From positions 1-62,591 of the forward strand of contig CAAGHJ010000053.1 of assembly GCA_900769635.1 (NCBI GenBank): a stretch of 62,591 nucleotides of DNA, written 5' to 3'. Below, piece after piece: positions 1 to 6,957 of the stretch. The position numbers and the translations under genes are program-made. This DNA is from Bacilli bacterium (GTDB lineage: Bacteria; Bacillota_I; Bacilli_A; RF39; UBA660). Each line of letters begins with the position of its first letter. Position 1 is the stretch's first letter. The notes beneath the pieces were generated by a model. The model did no database searches and was not told where the DNA came from. It saw only the letters and a program-made list of their open reading frames with translations.

Positions 1-501
1 CCAATTAGAACAAGGTCCATAAGTACTACTAGTATTTGTTTTATTATAGAAGTATTCATTTAATAAGACATTTAGATTAGCTTTTACTCCCGTAGTATTA
101 CCTGTCCAGTCATTTTTATAATCTGAATAAGTACCACTTGTATTAGTTGTATTATATGCTCCCCAAGAGTTTCCTCCTAAAGAACGAGATCTTATTAATT
201 TAACCATCTCGGTACTTTTACCGTGACTATTACTATCAAATACTCCTATTATACGATACATATCATTATTAAACTTAACATAGTTATTAACTTCTGCACC
301 TACATATCTATATTCGTGAGAATTGGTATAGTATACACCACTAGCTCCAGCACTCCAACTAGATCCTTTATTTAAGGCTTTAACTGTATCTACTAGAGTT
401 GTGCCGACGGCATAACTCTTTTTAGAGTTAAAGCCTATTATTATTATAGTTATAGTTACTAATAATATAGATATTATTATAATTATTTTTTTTTTACTCA
501 T
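1..501 (-). CDS. Exported surface protein, 3' end outside window
   Basis: The gene starts at 501 behind AAGAAAGGA and is open to the window edge, giving 167 codons without a stop. The protein begins with MSKKK and one long Ile/Val-rich membrane segment, so it is exported or membrane anchored. The rest closely matches the C-terminal half of the next gene (532-3042), with shared stretches such as EYRYIGAE-type, GVFD-NSHGK and NDWTGNTTGVKANLN. At DNA level 1 to about 410 aligns with 1051 to about 1460 at a constant offset of 1050 bases, so this is a recent tandem duplicate. It lacks the glycine-rich region at least in the visible part. Function unknown; surface location is inferred. Confidence 0.75.
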   Translation of the reverse strand, partial: MSKKKIIIIISILLVTITIIIIGFNSKKSYAVGTTLVDTVKALNKGSSWSAGASGVYYTNSHEYRYVGAEVNNYVKFNNDMYRIIGVFDSNSHGKSTEMVKLIRSRSLGGNSWGAYNTTNTSGTYSDYKNDWTGNTTGVKANLNVLLNEYFYNKTNTSSTYGPCSNW

Positions 502-531
502 ATATATTTATCCTTTCTTAGGTTAATATAT

Positions 532-3042
532 TTATTCTACTATATACGGATTATCAAAGGTACCATCCCCACCGGTTACAGAGACGGTAGATTTTAGATA
601 GAAGGTGGGACGCCACCCGCTCGGACCGTCCGCGCTGCCGCTGCTTGCACGGCCAAGACCCACGATCCACACAACATTAGCACCAGAGGCATAAGGGGTT
701 AGAGTCCACTCGTAGCCTTTATAGAGCCAGTTCTTATTTCCAAAGTACTGTGCACTCTGAGTAGTTGTATCAGAGCTTGTATAATAACTACTAGCGTATA
801 AGTAATCACTTAAATACATTAGTCCTATCTTAGCATCAGTAGTAGTACTATAAGATCCAGAATTAGCCCCTGTACAAGAGTTCCCACCTCTTTCGCAGAG
901 ATACCAGTTCTGTTTGCTTTGATCAGTACCACTTCCATAGAGATACCAAGTAGTTGTTTCAATGGAGTTTAAGGCACTACTATCTATACCATAACCGACT
1001 ATATCCGAACAATCATTAGTTCTATAATTAGTATTATAATAGAAGTAAGTCCAATTAGAACAAGCTCCATAAGTACTACTGGTATTAGTACGATTTGCAA
1101 AGTATTCATTAGAAAGGATATTAAGATTAGCTTTTACTCCCGTAGTATTACCTGTCCAGTCATTCTTATAATTAGAATAGGTACCACTTGTATTAGAGGA
1201 GTTATATGCTCCCCAAGAGTATCCTCCTAAAGGGTTTGCCATTATTAACTTAACGAGATACTGTCCTGTTTTACCGTGACTATTTTCATCAAAGACACCT
1301 ATTATTTGATACATATCATTATTAAACCAAACATAGTTATTGGGTTCTGCTCCTATATATCTATATTCATGATATTTAGTAGTACCGTCAGAGGCGGTAT
1401 AACTATTAGTTGCATAGAGGCCTTCGGCACCAGCTTCCCATTCATTGCCTTTACTTTGTGACATAATTAATTTAACAACATTTTCTTTTATATTTACTTG
1501 TTTTTTATATTTATATCTATTACCATTATTATCTTCTAATACATATAAGGCAGTAGTAGACTTAGTAAGGCCTTTAGTAGTAGCAGGCTTTACTAAGACT
1601 ATCTTACAGCCTGCTCCATTATCTTTACAAGTTACTTGGGTAGATAGATCTATTACTTGTCCTTTTTCTATGGATATAGCACTTGTATCTATACTAGGTA
1701 CTGTACTTGCTTTAACAGTAGATGTTATTCTTATATGACCATCTCCGGAGTGGCCTGTAACAGTGCTACCGCTATTATCAGTAAAGGATTGATCACCCGC
1801 TATGGTAGAGGCATCGGTTAAGTAATAACTACTATTTAAAAGGCACCCTGATGGATAACTAGAAGCTGTACTAGAAGTATACACGTATCCAGAACCACCG
1901 CCACCTCCACGATCATCATCTCCTGAACCATCTGGAACAGTTCCGGAACCGCCATACCAGCCTCCTCCTCCTGCTCCTCCATAACCACTGCTTAAATAAA
2001 CTCCGCCTCCACCAAATCCAAATCCTCCAGCATAATTTGCTGTAGTATTAGAATTTAATCCTGAAGTTGTTTGCGTAGTTATTGTATATGAAGTTGAATA
2101 TCCAGAATATGTTTGTGTTCCACCTTTTCCGCAATAATTAGAGTTTGCTGTGAAACTTTCAGACGAAGACCCTCCAGATGTTCCACCTCCATACATTCCT
2201 TTTTTAGAGGTTGATCCATCAGAACCACCGCCACCAGCAACTATTACTCTTGCATATAGTGAATCAGTTCCTAGTCTTATATCAGAGGCTCCGCCTCCAC
2301 CTTTATGTGTATGTCTATAACCTCCACCATTAAATCCACCATTGCATATACTCGAAGTACATGTTCCAGAATTACCAGATCCTCCAACATAAACATAAGC
2401 ATTTGTTGTTTCAGTTAAAGTTAGTGTTCCGTAAGAATATCCACCTTTTCCTGCATAAGTTGCACTATTTCGATATCCTCCTTCAGCACCCCATACTTCT
2501 AGTTTGTGGGTTCCTGCTTTAAGAGTAACAGTTTGTACGGATCCTGTATAACTATAATCCGTTGTTGTTGTTTTTGTTTCGCCGGCATCTCCACTGGGTT
2601 CATTTCCGGTATTAAAGGTTTCTGTTATAAGGGTTTTTCCTTCTGTTAAACCTAGTTCATTACTATCACTTCCAGCAACACCTATATTTAAAGTTATATC
2701 ACTACTAGTGTTATTTATTACTAATAGTTCTACGGGTAAGATAGAACCGTTAGTAATACTACCACTAGTAGCGTTGGCACTCCAATCTATTTTATATATT
2801 CCTATATCATCTGTTTTGGTACTGGGAGATACCATTTCATAGAATACTCCGTAATATATACTTCCTCCAGTATCGTTATTTACGTTAACCATTACACTGG
2901 TATTAGATCCTGCGGGAACGGTTACTTTTTTGTATTCGTATATTTTAAGAGTGGTTTCGATATTGGATGCTGCTTTCATAGTTACTATATCTTTACTGGT
3001 TGTTTTTTCAGGGAGAATAAGGCAAAAGAGGAATACATACAT
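532..3042 (-). CDS. Large glycine-rich surface protein, N-terminus frameshifted
   Basis: The 836-residue frame has an N-terminal beta-rich part, then from about residue 165 to 440 a glycine-rich region that opens with a KLEVWGAEGG motif and contains GGGGGS-type clusters. This resembles the bacterial form of the ALK/LTK-type glycine-rich domain (Pfam Gly_rich). The C-terminal half resembles the neighbouring gene at 1-501 and ends in RPTFYLKS...GGDGTFDNPYIVE, a closing module common in surface proteins of gut Firmicutes. The frame's own first Met (3042) has no good ribosome-binding site. A perfect signal sequence with AGGAGG sits just upstream in another frame (2985-3110), so the real gene probably starts at 3110 and is broken by one base at an A6 run (3003-3008). 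Role in adhesion or display is inference. Confidence 0.75.
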   Translation of the reverse strand: MYVFLFCLILPEKTTSKDIVTMKAASNIETTLKIYEYKKVTVPAGSNTSVMVNVNNDTGGSIYYGVFYEMVSPSTKTDDIGIYKIDWSANATSGSITNGSILPVELLVINNTSSDITLNIGVAGSDSNELGLTEGKTLITETFNTGNEPSGDAGETKTTTTDYSYTGSVQTVTLKAGTHKLEVWGAEGGYRNSATYAGKGGYSYGTLTLTETTNAYVYVGGSGNSGTCTSSICNGGFNGGGYRHTHKGGGGASDIRLGTDSLYARVIVAGGGGSDGSTSKKGMYGGGTSGGSSSESFTANSNYCGKGGTQTYSGYSTSYTITTQTTSGLNSNTTANYAGGFGFGGGGVYLSSGYGGAGGGGWYGGSGTVPDGSGDDDRGGGGGSGYVYTSSTASSYPSGCLLNSSYYLTDASTIAGDQSFTDNSGSTVTGHSGDGHIRITSTVKASTVPSIDTSAISIEKGQVIDLSTQVTCKDNGAGCKIVLVKPATTKGLTKSTTALYVLEDNNGNRYKYKKQVNIKENVVKLIMSQSKGNEWEAGAEGLYATNSYTASDGTTKYHEYRYIGAEPNNYVWFNNDMYQIIGVFDENSHGKTGQYLVKLIMANPLGGYSWGAYNSSNTSGTYSNYKNDWTGNTTGVKANLNILSNEYFANRTNTSSTYGACSNWTYFYYNTNYRTNDCSDIVGYGIDSSALNSIETTTWYLYGSGTDQSKQNWYLCERGGNSCTGANSGSYSTTTDAKIGLMYLSDYLYASSYYTSSDTTTQSAQYFGNKNWLYKGYEWTLTPYASGANVVWIVGLGRASSGSADGPSGWRPTFYLKSTVSVTGGDGTFDNPYIVE

Positions 3043-3110
3043 AGTGATAATATTCCTACGATTATTACTATTAGTAAGTAACTTTCTTTTATTATATATT
3101 TATTTTTCAT
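2985..3110 (-). pseudogene. Out-of-frame signal-sequence ORF of the 532-3042 gene
   Basis: ATG at 3110 follows GGAGG with a 7-nt spacer. The 41-residue product has a Lys-rich start and the hydrophobic run YLLIVIIVGILSLCMYSSFA, a typical signal or anchor segment, then terminates at TAG. Adding one A to the A6 run at 3003-3008 would continue it as LKKTTSKDIVTMK straight into the large glycine-rich protein. It is read as the detached N-terminus of that gene; a sequencing error in the run cannot be excluded. Confidence 0.7.
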
Positions 3111-3141
3111 ACAGGTTCCTCCTACTCTTTACTCTAATATT

Positions 3142-3170
3142 ATTTTAGCATATCTTAGGTTATATTTCAA
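3142..3170 (-). promoter_or_regulatory. Promoter of glycine-rich surface protein
   Basis: On the minus strand, TTGAAA at 3170-3165 and TAAAAT at 3147-3142 are 17 bases apart. They lie about 32 bases before the AGGAGG and ATG at 3110, which supports 3110 as the true start of the surface protein. Confidence 0.6.
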
Positions 3171-3209
3171 TAGGTTTAGAGAAAAAAATATATACCTAGT
3201 AGGATGGTA

Positions 3210-3261
3210 AATGTTCCTATGAAAAGGAAAATTTTAAAAATATCCTTTTCACAGGAACATT
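3210..3261. repeat. Long imperfect inverted repeat
   Basis: Arms 3210-3228 and 3243-3261 are 19 bases each with one mismatch, separated by a 14-base AT loop. The arms read AATGTTCCTATGAAAAGGA and its near complement. No T-run follows on either strand, so it is not a standard terminator. It sits between the divergent surface-protein and antitoxin genes. Confidence 0.75.
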
Positions 3262-3323
3262 ATGAATTATGGAAATAAAGTAATTAATTATATAATTAAT
3301 TAAAGCATAATATAGATTATACC

Positions 3324-3352
3324 TTAACTTTTTATATAATTTATGATATTAT
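3324..3352 (+). promoter_or_regulatory. Promoter of the RelB-like antitoxin
   Basis: TTAACT (3324-3329) and TATTAT (3347-3352) are separated by 17 bases, with TATGA directly before the -10 (extended -10). AGAGGTG precedes the ATG at 3377. Confidence 0.5.
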
Positions 3353-3376
3353 TTTAACTAAGAAAGAGGTGTAATT

Positions 3377-3589
3377 ATGGAAAGTCTAACAACTACTATA
3401 AGTGGGCAAGTAGATATTAAACAATTAATAAATAGAGATGGTGTTCCTTTTGATGTGGTAAATCCTAAACCAAGTAAAGAACTATTAGAGGCTTTACAAG
3501 AGGGTGAGGATATACTAAATGGAAAAGTAAATGCAAAAAGATATCATAGTATTAAGGAATTAATTGGTGATTTAGATAATACAAGATAA
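3377..3589 (+). CDS. RelB/DinJ-like antitoxin, orphan
   Basis: This 70-residue protein has the usual two parts of small RelB/DinJ-type antitoxins: a beta-strand/helix N-terminus and a C-terminal toxin-binding tail of the form EALQEGEDILNGKV...YHSIKELIGDLD. Such proteins bind DNA as dimers, repress their operon and neutralise a RelE/YafQ-type RNase. It has its own promoter and a good ribosome-binding site. No intact toxin follows; only about 19 codons matching the toxin C-terminus remain (3588-3647). Family assignment rests on pattern recognition. It may survive as a solitary regulator or as an anti-addiction factor, which is inference. Confidence 0.65.
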   Translation: MESLTTTISGQVDIKQLINRDGVPFDVVNPKPSKELLEALQEGEDILNGKVNAKRYHSIKELIGDLDNTR

Positions 3590-3647
3590 TGAATTAATAT
3601 TATTACTTTTTGCAATGGGTAGTCATAGCGACTTGTTTAATAAATAG
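3588..3647 (+). pseudogene. C-terminal remnant of a RelE/YafQ-type toxin
   Basis: Directly overlapping the antitoxin stop, the frame starting at 3588 reads NELILLLFAMGSHSDLFNK and then TAG. YafQ/RelE-type toxins typically end in an L-L-L...G-S/T-H-S-D/E-L-F tail, and the histidine is an active-site residue in YafQ. The position right behind an antitoxin gene is where the toxin belongs. The first three quarters or more of the toxin are gone, so it cannot fold as an RNase. Confidence 0.7.
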
Positions 3648-3666
3648 GGAAACTTCCCTCTTTTTT
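3646..3666 (+). terminator. Terminator of antitoxin unit
   Basis: AGGGA-AACT-TCCCT hairpin followed by CTTTTTT, starting at the stop codon of the toxin remnant. Confidence 0.6.
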
Positions 3667-3670
3667 CATT

Positions 3671-3694
3671 AAGAAAAAGAGAACCTTAGTTCCC
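3671..3694 (-). terminator. Terminator of 3699-4784
   Basis: On the minus strand GGGAAC-TAAG-GTTCTC (one G-U pair) is followed by TTTTTCTT just after the stop of the surface protein gene. Confidence 0.55.
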
Positions 3695-3698
3695 TTTA

Positions 3699-4784
3699 TT
3701 ATAATTCTTCCTCTTGTCTTGTAGTTCTATTATAGTAATAGATACCATAACCTAATGCTCCTAGGCCTATAAACCATATAAAGCCCATTGCTGCTGCTCC
3801 TGTTTTTGGAGTGTATATTACATCTACTATAACGTCTTCATCAGGCATTGTTCCTCTTACAACGTCTTTATCTGGTGAGTAGCCATTAATACTTGGTGAT
3901 GTTACATCGTATTTATTACCGGCTTTTTCTTCTTTACTATATGTAGGGGCTGCGGTTTTTCCTCCTACTTCATCATACCAGTATCTTATTGTTAGGGTTG
4001 GATTTTTTACTTCGGGTTCATCACAAATATTGAAAGTCATTTTGTATAGCATTGGTGCATATATTATTGCTTCTCTTGCATCTGAGTTTGCATCTACAAC
4101 GTTATTATTTGCATCTATAAACTTGCCAGCATCGTTCTTTCTATATACTACGTTACCGTTTGTTTTCATATTGTTTACATCGGCTTTTTTGTAGATTCTT
4201 TTGGCTTTGAATGTTCCTTGTAAATTTTTATTTACTTTTTTGAATGTGTAATCTGTTACTGTTGATATTCCTGATAGGCTGGCTTTACTTAGTTCGGGTA
4301 CTGTAAATATTCCGTTTTTAGAATTTTGGTTACTTAGGTCTTTATTTGACCAAGCTCCGTGTCTTACATATAGGGCTCCGTTTTTTACGGTTGTTCCTTC
4401 ATCGAAAGTAGTCATTGTAGTCCAGAAATCGGTTAAGTCTCCTATTGGAATTACTTTTCCTGATCCTTCTACGGCTTCGATGGTTGCTTTATCGGATATG
4501 TTTAGACCGCTAAAATCGATATTAAAGGTTCCGGTCCCTTTACAAGCACCACTAGCATCCATTCTTTCTGATGTACTACACGTTTCATAGGTATAGCTAT
4601 CGCCATTTCCCATTGCTTTTTCTAGTGTGCTTACCCATTGTTGGTCTGAGAAGTATAGGTAGGCATCTACTTGTTTACAGGTATTATCTGTTACTCCTGC
4701 AGATACTTCTTTGGGGTTATATACAAATATGCATAGTGTTAGGACTAGTATTACACTAAATACTCCTAAAATCTTCTTTTTCAT
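3699..4784 (-). CDS. Sortase-type cell-wall surface protein with MucBP-like repeat
   Basis: The 361-residue protein has a clear signal peptide (MKKKILGVFSVILVLTLCIF, cleavage near VSAG). The C-terminus carries TPKTG followed by a hydrophobic segment and Arg/Glu-rich tail, which is the layout of an LPXTG-type sorting signal with a variant motif. Residues about 255-325 (TLTIRYWYD...IVDVIY) resemble a MucBP or similar beta-grasp repeat found in mucus-binding proteins. The protein is probably anchored to the wall by a sortase encoded elsewhere. The ligand is unknown. It is a monocistronic unit with its own promoter and terminator. Confidence 0.7.
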   Translation of the reverse strand: MKKKILGVFSVILVLTLCIFVYNPKEVSAGVTDNTCKQVDAYLYFSDQQWVSTLEKAMGNGDSYTYETCSTSERMDASGACKGTGTFNIDFSGLNISDKATIEAVEGSGKVIPIGDLTDFWTTMTTFDEGTTVKNGALYVRHGAWSNKDLSNQNSKNGIFTVPELSKASLSGISTVTDYTFKKVNKNLQGTFKAKRIYKKADVNNMKTNGNVVYRKNDAGKFIDANNNVVDANSDAREAIIYAPMLYKMTFNICDEPEVKNPTLTIRYWYDEVGGKTAAPTYSKEEKAGNKYDVTSPSINGYSPDKDVVRGTMPDEDVIVDVIYTPKTGAAAMGFIWFIGLGALGYGIYYYNRTTRQEEEL

Positions 4785-4827
4785 TCTTTTTCTTCCTTTC
4801 CTTGGGTACTACCCTTCTACATTAATA

Positions 4828-4856
4828 AGGATATCATAAAAGATATTTTTTTGCAA
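4828..4856 (-). promoter_or_regulatory. Promoter of 3699-4784
   Basis: TTGCAA (4856-4851) and TATCCT (4833-4828) on the minus strand, 17 bases apart, with TATGA before the -10. Confidence 0.45.
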
Positions 4857-4874
4857 TATATTTTTGGAAATTAA

Positions 4875-4903
4875 TTGTTTTTTTGGTTTTTTCGTGTTAT
4901 ACT
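4875..4903 (+). promoter_or_regulatory. Promoter of the phosphorelay operon
   Basis: TTGTTT (4875-4880) and TATACT (4898-4903) with a 17-base spacer and TG two bases before the -10. AAGGAGG follows before the ATG at 4932. Confidence 0.55.
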
Positions 4904-4931
4904 TTTATCATAGAATAAGGAGGATTTATTT

Positions 4932-5294
4932 ATGAGTGAGAAACTTAATTTTTTAAAGAGATATGGTGTTGATGTGGAAACGGGAATAAAGAACACTATG
5001 GATGAGGAAACTTACAATGAAATTCTGGATGATTTTTTTAATGAGATTCCTAATAATATTAATAGGCTTGGTAATTTTAAAGTGCAGGGGGATATGGCGA
5101 ATTATGCTATTTTAGTGCATTCTTTAAAGAGTAATTCGAGGACGCTTGGTTTTGGGGCCTTTGGGGAAATTTGTTATAAACACGAGATGGAGAGTAAGGC
5201 TGGTAATACTTCTTTTATTAATAGTGACTTTAATAACTTAGTTACGAGTGCTCAAAATGTGTATGCTATTATTAGGGCATACAAGGCTTTATAG
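4932..5294 (+). CDS. Stand-alone HPt phosphotransfer protein
   Basis: The 120-residue protein is almost all helix and carries the HPt signature VHSLKSNSRTLGF. His63 is the predicted phosphorylation site and Lys66 its usual partner. HPt domains pass phosphate between receiver domains in a phosphorelay. It is the first gene of a three-gene operon with a receiver protein (5304) and a hybrid kinase (6958) that has a receiver but no HPt of its own, so this protein is the natural link between them. The start follows AAGGAGG. Assignment of the family is firm; the direction of phosphate flow is inferred from gene content. Confidence 0.85.
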   Translation: MSEKLNFLKRYGVDVETGIKNTMDEETYNEILDDFFNEIPNNINRLGNFKVQGDMANYAILVHSLKSNSRTLGFGAFGEICYKHEMESKAGNTSFINSDFNNLVTSAQNVYAIIRAYKAL

Positions 5295-5303
5295 GAGGGT
5301 GTT

Positions 5304-6953
5304 ATGGGTAATAATAATTCTATTTTTTATTTACTACAGAACTTTCTTCTTACTAGATTTCTTAATGCTTATATTATTGATATTATTAGCGATAAGGCTT
5401 TTATTTATAGTTATGTTAATAATAGTATTGTTAATAAGAGTAATACGACCTACTCTGGTTTTCTGACTGATCTTAGTAATAGTTTAAGTAGTGAGGATTT
5501 GAATAATTTAACGGCTAATTTATCTATTCAAAGACTTGAAGAGTGTTTTTATAGTGGTAAGAAAAGTGTTAATTTGGTTATTAACAGGGGTGGTACTGAT
5601 TATCTTTTGGATATTTCTTTGGTTAATTTTAATGGTAATAAGCTTATTATGGTTATTGAGAATTTGTTTGATAGTTCTATGGGGCTTAATATTAATAGTG
5701 GTAATTATAAAAACAAGGAAGATATTAGGATGCAGAGTATGATTGATAATGTTTCGGACTCGCTTCTTAAGATTTATAATGTTTTTAATAGTAATAGGAA
5801 CAATCCTGAGGTTAATAATATTGGTAATTATATTAATACTATTTTATCGGATATTACTAATAGTTATCCGGAGTTTAATAGAAGTTTTAAGGAGAATGCG
5901 ATTAGTGTTAGTAGTATGGGAAGGCCTACTCTTTTAATTGTTGATGATGATATGATTACGAGGAATCTTTTGAAGAAGATTTTTATTGATCAGTATAATA
6001 TTGTTATGGCTACTAATGGTGAAGAGGCTATCAGTATATTAGAGGATAATAGTAATAGGAATATGTTTGAGAGTAGAGATAATATTGTGGGGATTTTCCT
6101 AGATCTTGTTATGCCTAAAATGGATGGATTTGGGGTTCTTGATTATCTTAATAGGAATAATTATCTTTCTAAGATTCCGGTTGCTATTATTAGTGGGGAT
6201 TATTCGAAGGAAACTAGGGATAGGGTTTATGGGTATCATATTGCGGATATGTTAGAGAAGCCTTTTAATACGGAGATTATTAAGCACAGGGTTAATAATT
6301 TGGTTAATTTGTATAAGTCTAGTAATTCGCTTAATGAGATGATTCTTAATCAGTATGCTGATCTTAAGAATGTTATTGATACTATTATTAGTGCTTACAA
6401 GTATGATTATGCGAGTAATATTGAGATGATAAAGAGATATTCTTTTATTATTGGAACGGATATTATGAATAATTATGGGGAATATAATTTGGATGAGGCA
6501 CGGGTTAATTTGATTGCGGAAGCTAGTTGTTATTATGATATTGGCTACTATGCTATTCCGAGGGTTATTTATAGTAAGGATTCTAATTTTACGAAAGAGG
6601 AAGCGGACATTGTGAAGAATTATCCGATTATTGGTTCGAAGATTGTTAAGTATGGGCTTAAGAATATGGGGAACAGTGCTTTTACGGAGTATGCTTATGA
6701 GATTACGAGGTATTATCACGAGAGGTATGATGGTACGGGATATCCTGAAGGTCTTAGGGGGGATGCTATTCCGATTAGTGCTTGTATTGTGGCTCTTAGT
6801 GCTTTATTTAATAATTTTGTTAGATCGTATAGTAATAGTGAGGATATTAGGGATGCTATCTGCAAGCTTAGTGGTAGTAAGTTTAATCCGAGGATTATTG
6901 AGTCTTTTAAGAGGGTTTTTGATAAGTTAATTAGTGCTAGTAATGGGGAATGA
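5304..6953 (+). CDS. Response regulator: PAS-like, REC and degenerate HD-GYP domain
   Basis: Residues 1-200 form a PAS-like sensory region (weak call). Residues 205-330 are a receiver: acidic VDDD, phospho-acceptor Asp267 in FLDLVMPKMDG, and KP near the end. Residues about 370-549 match HD-GYP c-di-GMP phosphodiesterases, keeping HERYDGTGYP. The metal-binding HD pair is YD (CYYDIGYYAIPR instead of HDIGK-type), the later HP is YP, and the usual AD of the final helix is altered. Key metal ligands are therefore missing and hydrolysis of c-di-GMP is unlikely; a binding or output-signalling role is inferred. It is the second gene of the operon, 9 bases after the HPt gene. Confidence 0.85.
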   Translation: MGNNNSIFYLLQNFLLTRFLNAYIIDIISDKAFIYSYVNNSIVNKSNTTYSGFLTDLSNSLSSEDLNNLTANLSIQRLEECFYSGKKSVNLVINRGGTDYLLDISLVNFNGNKLIMVIENLFDSSMGLNINSGNYKNKEDIRMQSMIDNVSDSLLKIYNVFNSNRNNPEVNNIGNYINTILSDITNSYPEFNRSFKENAISVSSMGRPTLLIVDDDMITRNLLKKIFIDQYNIVMATNGEEAISILEDNSNRNMFESRDNIVGIFLDLVMPKMDGFGVLDYLNRNNYLSKIPVAIISGDYSKETRDRVYGYHIADMLEKPFNTEIIKHRVNNLVNLYKSSNSLNEMILNQYADLKNVIDTIISAYKYDYASNIEMIKRYSFIIGTDIMNNYGEYNLDEARVNLIAEASCYYDIGYYAIPRVIYSKDSNFTKEEADIVKNYPIIGSKIVKYGLKNMGNSAFTEYAYEITRYYHERYDGTGYPEGLRGDAIPISACIVALSALFNNFVRSYSNSEDIRDAICKLSGSKFNPRIIESFKRVFDKLISASNGE

Positions 6954-6957
6954 TGTT

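Noticed and set aside
3003..3009. Programmed -1 frameshift at the A6C sequence
   Set aside because: The zero frame reads CTG AAA AAA CAA, so slipping -1 would mispair the P-site codon (AAA to GAA). No stimulatory hairpin was seen. A one-base deletion is simpler.
2930..3148. Open frame on the plus strand over the surface-protein start
   Set aside because: It is antisense to the signal sequence and promoter, with no ribosome-binding site.
5536..5937. Plus-strand open frames in a second frame of the response regulator
   Set aside because: They are shadows of the REC/HD-GYP gene with Val/Leu/Ile-rich nonsense composition.
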